NCBI GenBank assembly: GCA_031396695.1
Contig: JANNLG010000252.1
Span: 1-10,425 of the forward strand
Origin: VGRW01 sp031396695
GTDB lineage: Bacteria; Myxococcota_A; UBA9160; SZUA-336
Length of the DNA: 10,425 bases
Reading direction: 5' to 3'
Positions 1 to 6,769 of this stretch are shown in pieces. How positions within the stretch are numbered: position 1 is the stretch's first letter; every line of letters begins with the position of its first letter. The notes under the pieces are model-generated. The model did not search any database, was not told the DNA's origin, and was given only the letters and a program-made list of their open reading frames with translations. Both the position numbers and the translations under genes were made by a program.

Positions 1-390
1 GTGGGCGAGACCGATCGCCGCCGCGAAGCCCAGCGCCAGTACAACGCCGCGAACGGAATCACCCCGCGCACGGTCGAGAGCGCGATCACCTCGCTGAACG
101 AGAGCCTGTACGAAGCCGACTACGTGACCGTGCCGAAAGCCGCGGACATGGACTTCACGCCCGACGAGCTGCGCGTGCAGGTCGCGGCGCTGCGCGAGGA
201 GATGCGCACGGCCGCGGAGGATCTCGACTTCGAGCGCGCGGCCGACATCCGCGACCGCATCAAATCGCTCGAGGAGGGCGCGCTGCTGGCCGGCTACGAG
301 GCCGGCCCCCGCAAAGCTGCGCGGAGCGCAGCTTCCCCGGTACAGCGCGCTCCCAAGCCCAAGGGTCGTGGAGGGCGAGGGCGGCGGTGA
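1..390 (+). CDS. uvrB: UvrABC system protein B, C-terminal fragment (5' end outside window)
   Basis: This is the last 129 codons of UvrB, the damage-verification helicase of nucleotide excision repair, which hands damaged DNA from UvrA to UvrC. The fragment opens in ETDRRR and reaches NGITPRTV, the conserved end of UvrB's second helicase domain. A UVR motif at fragment residues about 54-93 (EEMRTAAEDLDFERAADIRD core) is the UvrC-contact helix pair. The tail after residue 100 is basic and low in complexity (KPKGRGGRGRR). UvrB is normally about 660-680 residues, so roughly 540 residues lie left of the window, and the GTG at base 1 is an internal valine codon rather than a start. The TGA stop overlaps the GTG start of uvrC by four bases (GTGA), implying translational coupling in one operon. 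Identification is firm from motif content and the uvrC neighbour. Confidence 0.95.
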   Translation: MGETDRRREAQRQYNAANGITPRTVESAITSLNESLYEADYVTVPKAADMDFTPDELRVQVAALREEMRTAAEDLDFERAADIRDRIKSLEEGALLAGYEAGPRKAARSAASPVQRAPKPKGRGGRGRR

Positions 391-2318
391 GCGCGCTCGA
401 AGAGCGCATCGCGGCGCTGCCGGTCGAGCCGGGTGTCTACCTGTTCAAGGACGCCGACGCGCGCGTGTTGTACGTCGGCAAGGCGCAGAGCCTGCGCGCG
501 CGCGTGCGCAGCTACTTCAACAAGGGCGGAGACGGCCGCTACCAGGTCCCGTTCCTGATCGCGCGCGTGGCCGACGTCGAGGTCGTCGCCACCGCGACCG
601 TCAAGGAAGCGCTGTTGCTCGAGAACGCGCTGATCAAGAAGCACAAGCCGCGCTTCAACGTGCGGCTGCGCGATGACAAGAACTATCTCGCGCTGCGGCT
701 GGACCCGCGCGAGGCGCATCCGCGGCTGACCGAGACGCGCCGCTTCGCGCGCGACGGCGCGCTCTACTTCGGTCCGTACACCTCGAGCACCAGCCTGCGC
801 GAGACGCTCGGCTCGCTGCAGCGCATCTTCCCGCTGCGCACCTGCGCGGATCCGGTGTTTCGCAGCTACCGCCGCCAGGGCCGACCGTGTCTCGAGCACT
901 CGGTCGGGCGCTGCGCGGCGCCCTGCTGCGGGCTGATCACGGACGACGCGTACGGAGATCTGGTCGCGGGCGCGACGCTGCTGCTGCGCGGCAAGGCCGG
1001 CGATCTGCTCGGCGAGCTGCGTGGGCGCATGAACGAAGCCGCGGACGCGGAGCGCTTCGAAGAGGCCGCGCGCTTGCGCGACCGCGTGCGCGCGATCGAG
1101 CGCACGGTCGAGTCGCAGGCCATGGTCTCGCGCAAGTTCGTCGACCGCGACGTGTTCGGGCTCGCGCGCGACGGCCCGCGGCTCGAGTTCCAAGTCTTGC
1201 ACGCGCGCCAGGGGAAGATGGCGGGCGGCAATGCCTACGCGTTTCGCGACGTCGCGGGCGACGACGCGGAGGCGCTCGGCTCGTTCCTGGCGCAGTTCTA
1301 CGCGGTCGAGCGCGAGATCCCGCGCGAAGTCTTGATTCCGGTCGCGCTCGAGCCCGCGCTCGCGTCCGCGTTCGCAGAGCTGTGGCGCGAACGCGCGGGC
1401 CACGCCGTCGACGTGGCCGTGCCGCTGCGCGGTGAACGCCGGCGGCTGGTCGAGCTGGCCACGCACAACGCCGAGCTCGCGCTGGCCGAGCGCGGGCGCC
1501 GCGAGCACAACGTCGAGCTCGTGCTCGAGAGCCTGCGCGAAGCGCTGCGGATCGAGAAGCGGCCCGCGCACGTCGAGTGCTACGACGTCTCGCACCTGCA
1601 GGGCACGCTCGGCGTCGCTTCGCGCGTGGTCTTCGTGGACGGTCTGCCACACAAAGATGCGTACCGACGCTACAAGCTTCGCGAGACCGAACCCGGCGAC
1701 GACTACGGCGCCATGCGCGAGGTGCTGCGGCGCCGGCTCGAGAAGCTCGACCGCGAGCCGCCGCCCGATCTGCTGCTGCTCGACGGCGGCAAGGGCCAGC
1801 TCAACGCCGCGCGCGCGCTGTTCGCGGACCTGGGCGTCGAAGGCATCGCACTCGCCTCGCTCGCGAAGGAGCGCGACGAGGAGTCGGGCTCGTCGCGCGT
1901 GCTGCGCCACGGCGGACAGAAGCGCGAGAAGCTGTTCCTGCCCGGCGTGAAGGATCCCGTGCTGCTGCCGCCCGACTCGCCGGCGCTCCTGCTCTTGCAG
2001 CGCATCCGCGACGAGTCGCACCGCTTCGCGATCGCTTACCACCGGGAGCTGCGCAAGAAGAGCCAGCTGCGCTCGATCCTGGACGAGCTGCCCGGCATCG
2101 GGCCGGTGAAGCGGCGCGCGCTGCTGCGCACGCTCGGCAGCCTGGAGAAGGTGCGCGCGGCCAGCCAGGCCGAGCTCGAGGCCGTGCCCAAGATTACCAA
2201 GGCCGACGCCGCGCTGGTCCACCGCTTCTTCCAGCCGTCCGAGGTCCCGGGGACCGACACGCCGGTCAAGAACGCCAGCTCCGCCGCCGATGGATCGGGG
2301 AACCAAGACCCCGGCTGA
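387..2318 (+). CDS. uvrC: UvrABC system protein C, excision endonuclease subunit
   Basis: UvrC makes the 3' and 5' incisions around a lesion held by UvrB in cytoplasmic nucleotide excision repair. The 643 residues have the standard order. A GIY-YIG nuclease domain lies at about 10-90 (PGVYLF, LYVGKA). Four cysteines at 153, 168, 176 and 180 match the spacing of those reported to hold a [4Fe-4S] cluster in UvrC. A UVR motif lies at about 213-240. The RNase H-like second nuclease has Asp400 in CYDVSH, Asp439 in GDDY, Asp466 in LLLLDGGKGQ and His545 in DESHRF. A helix-hairpin-helix region lies at about 563-622 (ELPGIGPVKRRALL, then LEAVPKI), followed by a disordered tail of about 25 residues. 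All expected catalytic positions are present and the length is normal. The GTG start fits the N-terminus, overlaps the uvrB stop (GTGA), and has GAGGG at 377-381 five bases upstream. Confidence 0.97.
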   Translation: MSALEERIAALPVEPGVYLFKDADARVLYVGKAQSLRARVRSYFNKGGDGRYQVPFLIARVADVEVVATATVKEALLLENALIKKHKPRFNVRLRDDKNYLALRLDPREAHPRLTETRRFARDGALYFGPYTSSTSLRETLGSLQRIFPLRTCADPVFRSYRRQGRPCLEHSVGRCAAPCCGLITDDAYGDLVAGATLLLRGKAGDLLGELRGRMNEAADAERFEEAARLRDRVRAIERTVESQAMVSRKFVDRDVFGLARDGPRLEFQVLHARQGKMAGGNAYAFRDVAGDDAEALGSFLAQFYAVEREIPREVLIPVALEPALASAFAELWRERAGHAVDVAVPLRGERRRLVELATHNAELALAERGRREHNVELVLESLREALRIEKRPAHVECYDVSHLQGTLGVASRVVFVDGLPHKDAYRRYKLRETEPGDDYGAMREVLRRRLEKLDREPPPDLLLLDGGKGQLNAARALFADLGVEGIALASLAKERDEESGSSRVLRHGGQKREKLFLPGVKDPVLLPPDSPALLLLQRIRDESHRFAIAYHRELRKKSQLRSILDELPGIGPVKRRALLRTLGSLEKVRAASQAELEAVPKITKADAALVHRFFQPSEVPGTDTPVKNASSAADGSGNQDPG

Positions 2319-2325
2319 CCCGTTC

Positions 2326-2334
2326 GGGGGAGGA
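2326..2334 (+). promoter_or_regulatory. Strong Shine-Dalgarno site for the aspartic protease gene
   Basis: The run GGGGGAGGA lies in the 20-base gap after the uvrC stop, and its GGAGG core ends five bases before the ATG at 2339. It fixes that ATG as the start and shows that the gene can be translated independently of uvrC. CGGGG at 2325-2329 could pair with CCCCG at 2309-2313 across the uvrC stop codon, which might mask the site until ribosomes pass. That last point is inference. Confidence 0.75.
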
Positions 2335-2338
2335 TTCC

Positions 2339-3226
2339 ATGGCGCGCTACACCATCGCGGCACTGGCTTGCCTGGCGAGCTGCCTGCTCGCTGCCGGCGC
2401 TCGTGCCGAGCTGTATCAGTGGACGGACGAGCACGGCCAGGTCCACGTCACCGACGACGGCGCGAAGGTGCCGACCGGCAAGTCGATCACGCTCGACCCG
2501 CAGCGCGGCCGAACGCGCGAGGCGGCGCCCGCAAAGTCCGCGGGCCAGGCACTGGCGGTCGAGCACGTGAAGCCACCCGCGAGCGTGTCCAAGAGCCAGG
2601 CGGAGCGCACGCATCTCCTGCACTTCCAGCGCTCGGGCCACGAGATCAGCCTCGACGTGACGCTCGACGATCGCGTCGTATGCAACTTCAAGGCGGACAC
2701 CGGTGCGTCGCTCAATACGCTGCCGCGTTGGGCGGCCGACGAGCTCGGCATCGAGATCGATCCGGACGCGCCGATGATCTCGGTGGTCGGCGTCGGCGGC
2801 AGGGTGATGCACGTGCCGGTCGTGACGATCGCGTCGCTGCGCGTCGGCACGGTGTTCGTCGAGAACGTCGAGATGGCGGTGCTCGACACCATGAGCTCCG
2901 GCCTGCTCGGCATGCCGTTCTTCAACGGCTTCCGCGTGGCGATCGATCCGGCCGAGGGCGAGCTGCGCCTGACGGAGATCCGGCCCGGCAGCGTCGAGGG
3001 CGTGTACGCGGGCGTGGGCGCCGAGATCTGGCGCCAGCGCTTCCGCCAGCTGAACCAGCAGCTCGCCGCGCTGCAGAAGGCGCGCGAGGCGATTCCGTCG
3101 GAGGCCGAGACCTCCGCGCAGAACTACATGGAGAGGCTCGACCGCGAGGAGGCGAGGCTGCAGCAGCAGCTCGACGAGCTCGAGGATCGCGCCCAGACCG
3201 CAGGAGTCCCCGCGCGCCTGCGATGA
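2339..3226 (+). CDS. Secreted DUF4124 / retropepsin-like aspartic protease with coiled-coil tail
   Basis: This 295-residue protein has a signal peptide at 1-23, with a hydrophobic core and an ARA cleavage site before Glu24. A DUF4124-like segment follows at 24-45 (ELYQWTDEHGQVHVTDD). After a variable linker, residues about 100-213 form a single-lobed retropepsin-like aspartic protease of the clan AA type. Asp120-Thr-Gly is the active-site triplet, VVGVGG lies at the flap-like position, and GLLGMPFF at about 188-195 is the conserved second hydrophobic glycine motif. One DTG per chain implies an active homodimer. Residues about 233-287 are a charged, Gln/Glu-rich coiled coil that could drive pairing. 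The predicted location is the periplasm. The gene starts 20 bases after uvrC with a strong ribosome binding site, so it is probably co-transcribed with uvrBC, although no functional link to repair is evident. The substrate is unknown. CLASC at 11-15 is a possible but early lipobox. Confidence 0.85.
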   Translation: MARYTIAALACLASCLLAAGARAELYQWTDEHGQVHVTDDGAKVPTGKSITLDPQRGRTREAAPAKSAGQALAVEHVKPPASVSKSQAERTHLLHFQRSGHEISLDVTLDDRVVCNFKADTGASLNTLPRWAADELGIEIDPDAPMISVVGVGGRVMHVPVVTIASLRVGTVFVENVEMAVLDTMSSGLLGMPFFNGFRVAIDPAEGELRLTEIRPGSVEGVYAGVGAEIWRQRFRQLNQQLAALQKAREAIPSEAETSAQNYMERLDREEARLQQQLDELEDRAQTAGVPARLR

Positions 3227-3360
3227 GAAGCAGAGTCCCCCGTGGGGAGAAAGCGGTTCCTCGCGGACGGCCAACCGCCGCTGCAGCTCGGGCGCGCAAG
3301 GCTCGCGCCAACTAGTGGCGCCCGATCACGAATCCGCGATCCGGCAAAGGAGATTTCGAC
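3227..3360. other. Intergenic gap with GC-rich inverted repeats
   Basis: This 134-base non-coding stretch separates the uvr/protease genes from the next plus-strand gene. TCCCC (3236-3240) and GGGGA (3244-3248) can pair across a three-base loop. GGCGCG (3291-3296) and CGCGCC (3304-3309) form a six-pair stem. GGGCGC (3290-3295) could instead pair with GCGCCC (3318-3323), so these two folds exclude each other. No T-run follows either stem, so an intrinsic terminator is not supported. I see no convincing -10 element. Confidence 0.35.
3347..3353 (+). promoter_or_regulatory. Shine-Dalgarno site that selects a TTG start
   Basis: AAGGAGA lies with its AGGAG core eight bases before the TTG at 3361. 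The first in-frame ATG, at 3391, has no such site in front of it. The sequence therefore favours TTG initiation for the 120-residue protein. Confidence 0.75.
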
Positions 3361-3723
3361 TTGGCACCCGATTTGCTCAGTCACGAGCGCATGTCGCCGT
3401 TCCACAAGAAGATCGTCGAGGTGCTGGAGGGTCGCTACGGGGTGAGCCCCGTCTTTGCCGAGCAGTTCGTCCCCGTGTTCGACCAGGTGGCGCAGAGCCG
3501 CCCGAGCTCGGACGACTGGGAACAGCTCATGGAATGTGTGGCGGCGGCCTACCGCGCGCTTCCCCGGGTCGAAGACAAAGCTCTGCACGAAGCGCAGGTG
3601 TTGGTGGGTCAGTTCGTGACCGAGATGAAGAAGATCGACGAGTCCCTGAAGGTCGTCACGGTCTTCCTCGACCGGCTGCGCCTGCAGCTCGGCGCTCCCG
3701 AAGCCGAACGCGTTCTGCACTGA
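3361..3723 (+). CDS. Hypothetical 120-residue helical protein (TTG start)
   Basis: I do not recognise this protein. It has 120 residues, no signal peptide and no transmembrane segment, and it looks almost wholly alpha-helical. Amphipathic stretches lie at about 12-30 (SPFHKKIVEVLEGRYG), 50-67 and 78-112 (MKKIDESLKVVTVFLDRLRL), with balanced Lys/Glu/Asp content. The composition is that of a normal soluble protein and unlike the Arg/Ala-rich translations of the other frames, which supports real coding. The TTG start is chosen for its well-placed AAGGAGA. The gene stands alone between a 134-base gap and comEC, 47 bases downstream and on the same strand, so it may be co-transcribed with comEC. 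A small cytoplasmic adaptor or dimer is plausible from shape alone, but no function can be assigned. Confidence 0.75.
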   Translation: MAPDLLSHERMSPFHKKIVEVLEGRYGVSPVFAEQFVPVFDQVAQSRPSSDDWEQLMECVAAAYRALPRVEDKALHEAQVLVGQFVTEMKKIDESLKVVTVFLDRLRLQLGAPEAERVLH

Positions 3724-3770
3724 CCGCGCTCCTACACCCCGAAGCGTAGGGTCCCTCGAGGTCGGGCGAC

Positions 3771-6062
3771 GTGGAGTTCCCCGCGCGCGCGCCGCTCCTG
3801 CGGCTCGCGCTGCCCTTCGCACTCGGGATCGCGCTCGAGGACGCGCTCGTCTGCGCGCCCGGGTCGGCCGCGTTCGTCGCGCTGGTCGGGCTCGGGCTCT
3901 GGCGTCTGCGCGCCAGCGGACGCGCCGCGCGCGCGGGCGAGGCGTTGCTCGGGCTGGGGCTCGGCGCTCTCGCACTCGCCGTCCGGCTCCACGCGCCCGT
4001 GCCCGAGGCGGTCGAGCGGCCGGTCGCGCTGACGGCGCTCGAGGCGCCGCTCGCGAACGCGAGCGGCTGTCGCGTTCCGGTGTACGTGCACGGCGCGCGA
4101 CCGGGCAGGGCGCTGCTACGCGGTGTAGGAGAGCCGTGTGCGCTCCTGCCGGGCGAGCGCGCGATCGCGCGACTGCGGCTCGAGCGGCTGCGGCCGCCGA
4201 CGAATCCGGGTGCGCCGGACTCGCGCAGACGGTTCGCGCGGCGTGGGCTGCAGCGGTCGGCGCGGCTCGTGGACGGCGCGTTCGCACGGATCGCGCCCGC
4301 TCCCGACGGACTGGCGGCCGCGCTCGAGCGCGCGCGCCGTGCGATCGGCGCGACGCTCGACCCGCCCGATCGGCCGCCGCTGCGCAGTGGCGCGCTCGTG
4401 CGCGCGCTCGCGACCGCGGACACGAGCCGGCTCGACGATCCGCTGCGCACCGTGTTTGCGGCGTCGGGCACGACGCACCTGCTGTCGGTCTCGGGCACGC
4501 ACGTGGTGTTCGTGGTCTGGATCGCGTCGGCGACGCTCGCGTTCGGGCTGCGGCGCACGCGCTGGCTGTCGGCCGTGCGCGTCGCGCGGCCGCTCGGGCT
4601 GGCACTCGGCGTCGCGGCGGGCGTGGGCTACGCCGTTCTGTGTGGGATCGGCCCGCCGGCGCTGCGCGCGGCCGCGATGGCGTTCGCGGCCGGCGTCGCG
4701 CTGCTCGGCGGGCGCCGCGCGGCGGCCTGGAATGCGCTCGCGTTGGCGGGGCTGACGGTGCTCGCGCTCGATCCGGCCGCGCTCTTCGAGGCATCGTTCC
4801 AGCTCTCGTTCATCGCCGTCGCGGGCCTGTTGCTCTGGCAGCCGCCGGCGGGTCTGTTGCGCGGCTCGGCCCACGTATCGCTCGCGGCGGGTCTGGCGAC
4901 CGCGCCGCTGGCCGCCGCGATCGGTGCGCCGCTGCCCGCGGGTTGGCTGATCGCGAATGCGCTGGCCGTGCCGTACTTCTCGGCCTTGGTCGTGCCGCTC
5001 GCGCTCGCGGGCGGCCTGCTCGGGGAACGGATCGCGTGGCTCGTGCCGCTCGCGCGCGCGTCGGCGGAGCTCGGTGTGCGCGTGCTCGCGGCGCTCGCGA
5101 GTCCCGATCTGCTCGCCGGACCGCGTGATCCGATCGCGCTCTCGCTCGTGCTGGCCGCGACCGGCTTTGGCCTGCGCGCGCTCGCGCTCGGCTGGCGGTG
5201 GCTCTCGCTCGGCCTGCTCGGCGGCGCCGCGGTCGTAGCGCTCGCAGCGACTCCGGTCGGGAACCGCGCGGTCGACGTGCCGACGCTGCTCTTCCTGGAC
5301 GTCGGTCACGGCGACGCGGTGCTGCTGCGCGCCGGTGCGCAAGCCTGGCTGATCGACGCGGGCACGCGCTTCGCGGGCTTCGACGCGGGGCGCGCAGTGG
5401 TCGTGCCCGCGCTGCGCGCCGAGGGCGTACACCGGCTCGACGCGCTGATCGTGACGCACGCGGATCTCGACCACGCCGGCGGTGCTGCGGCCGTGCTCGA
5501 AGCGCTGCCGGTCGACGAGCTCTGGCTCGCGCGCGAGTCGAGCGGATCGCGCGCACTGCGGCACCTGCGCCGGGTGGCCGCGCGGCGCGGCGTGCCGCTG
5601 CGCGTGGTCGCGGCGGGCGAGGTCCGGAGCACGCCCGAGTTGACGCTGCACGCGCTCTGGCCGCCGGCCGCGCACGTGGCCTCGAGCACGAACGCCGGCT
5701 CGATCGTACTGCGTGTCGAGACGCACTCGGTCTGCGCACTGCTGAGCGGTGACGCACCCGCAGAAGTCGAGCGCACGCTCGCCCGAGACGCGCGGACCTG
5801 TGAAGTCCTGAAGCTCGGTCACCACGGCAGCGCGACCTCGAGCGATCCGCGCTGGCTCGACACGCTCGTGCCCGAGCTCGCGGTCGCGAGCGCGGGCCAC
5901 CGCCCGCGCGCTCCGCTTCCGCACCCGCGCGTGCGCGAACGGCTGCGCCAGCGCTCGGTCACGCTCTGGCAAACGCGTCGCGACGGCGCACTTCGGATCG
6001 AGCTCGCCAGGCCGGGCCCGCGCGTGGCTCCGTGGCTCACGCAACCGTTTCGCGAGGATTGA
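3771..6062 (+). CDS. comEC: ComEC/Rec2-family DNA-uptake channel with metallo-beta-lactamase-like domain
   Basis: ComEC is the inner-membrane channel that passes single-stranded DNA into the cytoplasm during natural transformation. The 763-residue length is typical. An N-terminal membrane and soluble region (about 1-170) matches the DUF4131/OB-type part. The Competence domain (about 200-470) has several membrane helices and the signatures GTTHLLSVSGTHV (about 233-245), PPALRAAAMA, FQLSFIAVAGLL and ANALAVPYFSALVVPLAL. The C-terminal metallo-beta-lactamase-like domain (about 505-750) has LDVGHGD with Asp510, the metal motif THADLDH with His563, Asp565, Asp567 and His568, SGDAP with Asp661, and GHHGS with His684-His685. 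Such domains are thought to degrade the non-transforming strand. All metal ligands appear present, so the enzyme should be active. The GTG start has GAGGT at 3758-3762 upstream. No other competence gene is visible beside it. Confidence 0.93.
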   Translation: MEFPARAPLLRLALPFALGIALEDALVCAPGSAAFVALVGLGLWRLRASGRAARAGEALLGLGLGALALAVRLHAPVPEAVERPVALTALEAPLANASGCRVPVYVHGARPGRALLRGVGEPCALLPGERAIARLRLERLRPPTNPGAPDSRRRFARRGLQRSARLVDGAFARIAPAPDGLAAALERARRAIGATLDPPDRPPLRSGALVRALATADTSRLDDPLRTVFAASGTTHLLSVSGTHVVFVVWIASATLAFGLRRTRWLSAVRVARPLGLALGVAAGVGYAVLCGIGPPALRAAAMAFAAGVALLGGRRAAAWNALALAGLTVLALDPAALFEASFQLSFIAVAGLLLWQPPAGLLRGSAHVSLAAGLATAPLAAAIGAPLPAGWLIANALAVPYFSALVVPLALAGGLLGERIAWLVPLARASAELGVRVLAALASPDLLAGPRDPIALSLVLAATGFGLRALALGWRWLSLGLLGGAAVVALAATPVGNRAVDVPTLLFLDVGHGDAVLLRAGAQAWLIDAGTRFAGFDAGRAVVVPALRAEGVHRLDALIVTHADLDHAGGAAAVLEALPVDELWLARESSGSRALRHLRRVAARRGVPLRVVAAGEVRSTPELTLHALWPPAAHVASSTNAGSIVLRVETHSVCALLSGDAPAEVERTLARDARTCEVLKLGHHGSATSSDPRWLDTLVPELAVASAGHRPRAPLPHPRVRERLRQRSVTLWQTRRDGALRIELARPGPRVAPWLTQPFRED

Positions 6063-6068
6063 TAGACT
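6060..6068 (+). promoter_or_regulatory. Extended -10 promoter element for the 46-residue membrane protein
   Basis: TGATAGACT matches the extended -10 pattern TGnTAnnnT and sits over the comEC stop codon. The hexamer ends six bases before the ATG at 6075, so transcription would start at or near the A of ATG and give a leaderless mRNA. No TTGACA-like -35 is seen 16-18 bases upstream, as expected for an extended -10 promoter. The same motif recurs in front of two other genes in the window. Confidence 0.5.
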
Positions 6069-6074
6069 GCCGCC

Positions 6075-6215
6075 ATGCCCAAGAAGCCCGCTGGCCTGAG
6101 CGCCGCAGAGTGGCGTGCCCAGCGCGCCGCGTACTGGCGGCGCGTGAACCAAGTTCTGAACGTGGCGATGCTGATCGCGGTCGGGCTCCTGCTCTGGCGC
6201 TATCTCTCGGACTGA
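6075..6215 (+). CDS. Small single-pass membrane protein, 46 residues
   Basis: This short frame runs from ATG at 6075 to TGA at 6213-6215, 12 bases after comEC. Residues 1-24 are polar and strongly basic (MPKKPAGLSAAEWRAQRAA, then YWRRV). Residues about 27-41 are hydrophobic (VLNVAMLIAVGLLLW), followed by RYLSD. This suggests one membrane helix with a positively charged, probably cytoplasmic, N-terminus. No family is recognised. There is no clear ribosome binding site, but an extended -10 element ends six bases upstream, consistent with leaderless translation. The last 16 bases overlap the 3' end of the opposing gmhB-like gene. Support comes from the promoter and the protein's topology. Conservation across related genomes was not tested, so it could still be a chance frame. 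Confidence 0.6.
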   Translation: MPKKPAGLSAAEWRAQRAAYWRRVNQVLNVAMLIAVGLLLWRYLSD

Positions 6216-6769
6216 GTCCGCGACGGCGCGAGCAGCCAGCGCGAGACCGCGTCCGACAGATCGCGCGCCACGAGCGTGCCCGCGGGCACACGCGCGACGT
6301 GGTCGGAGCCGTGACCGGTCTCGACCAGCACCGCGCGGCAGCCGAGCGCGCGCGCGAACGCGACGTCGCTGTCCTTGTCGCCGATCACCCAGCTCGCAGC
6401 CAGGTCGATGCCGAGCTCGCGCGCGGCGCGCGAGCCGAGCTCGATCCCCGGCTTGCGACACGCACAGCCCGCATCGGGGCGGTGCGGACAGTGGTAGCAG
6501 CCGTCGAGCGGGGAACCGTGCGCCGCGAAGTCGGCGAGCATACGCGCCTCGAACGCGCGGTAGTCGGCCGCGCTGAACAGGCCGCGGCCGATGCCCGACT
6601 GGTTCGTGATCACCACCACGCCGAAGCCCGCTTCTCGCAGCCGAGCCACCGCGTCGTGCGCGCCCGGCAGCACCGCGTAGTCCTCGGGCCGGTGCGCGTA
6701 CTCGCGCTCCTCGAGCAGCGTGCCGTCGCGGTCGAGAACCACGAACGGGCGCTTCGAGTCACCCGTCAC
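6200..6769 (-). CDS. gmhB: HAD-family D-glycero-D-manno-heptose-1,7-bisphosphate 7-phosphatase (GmhB-like)
   Basis: GmhB removes the 7-phosphate from heptose 1,7-bisphosphate in the cytoplasm, on the way to ADP- or GDP-heptose for LPS core and other surface sugars. The 189-residue length suits the family. HAD motif I is LDRDGT, with nucleophile Asp13 and acid/base Asp15. Motif II is TNQSG (55-59). The zinc loop CPHRPDAGCACRKP supplies Cys94, His96, Cys102 and Cys104, with Lys106 as the motif III lysine. Motif IV is GDKDSD (130-135). The GTG start at 6769 overlaps the TGA of the upstream peptidase gene (GTGA) and has no good ribosome binding site, so it probably depends on translational coupling. 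The related HisB N-terminal histidinol-phosphate phosphatases share this scaffold and zinc loop. The GmhB call is preferred because no histidine gene is nearby and a sugar-nucleotide gene is. Confidence 0.88.
   Translation of the reverse strand: MTGDSKRPFVVLDRDGTLLEEREYAHRPEDYAVLPGAHDAVARLREAGFGVVVITNQSGIGRGLFSAADYRAFEARMLADFAAHGSPLDGCYHCPHRPDAGCACRKPGIELGSRAARELGIDLAASWVIGDKDSDVAFARALGCRAVLVETGHGSDHVARVPAGTLVARDLSDAVSRWLLAPSRTQSER

Noticed and set aside
1..3. GTG at the first base as a gene start
   Set aside because: The following residues are internal UvrB sequence, so the codon encodes an internal valine of a gene cut by the window edge.
294..2363. Long minus-strand open frame of 689 codons opposite uvrC
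   Set aside because: Its translation is Arg/Ala/Leu/Gln-rich with no motif, and it lies opposite a fully motif-supported uvrC. Such frames are common in very GC-rich DNA because stop codons are rare.
3731..3752. CCTAC/GTAGG inverted repeat and TAGGGT as a terminator or promoter before comEC
   Set aside because: The stem is five pairs with a ten-base loop and no T-run. TAGGGT lacks the TGn extension seen in the other three elements, so neither reading is supported.
4116..6461. Long minus-strand open frame of 781 codons opposite comEC and running into the gmhB region
   Set aside because: It has an extreme Arg-rich composition, no recognisable domain and no ribosome binding site. The plus strand encodes a complete ComEC with its metal motifs.
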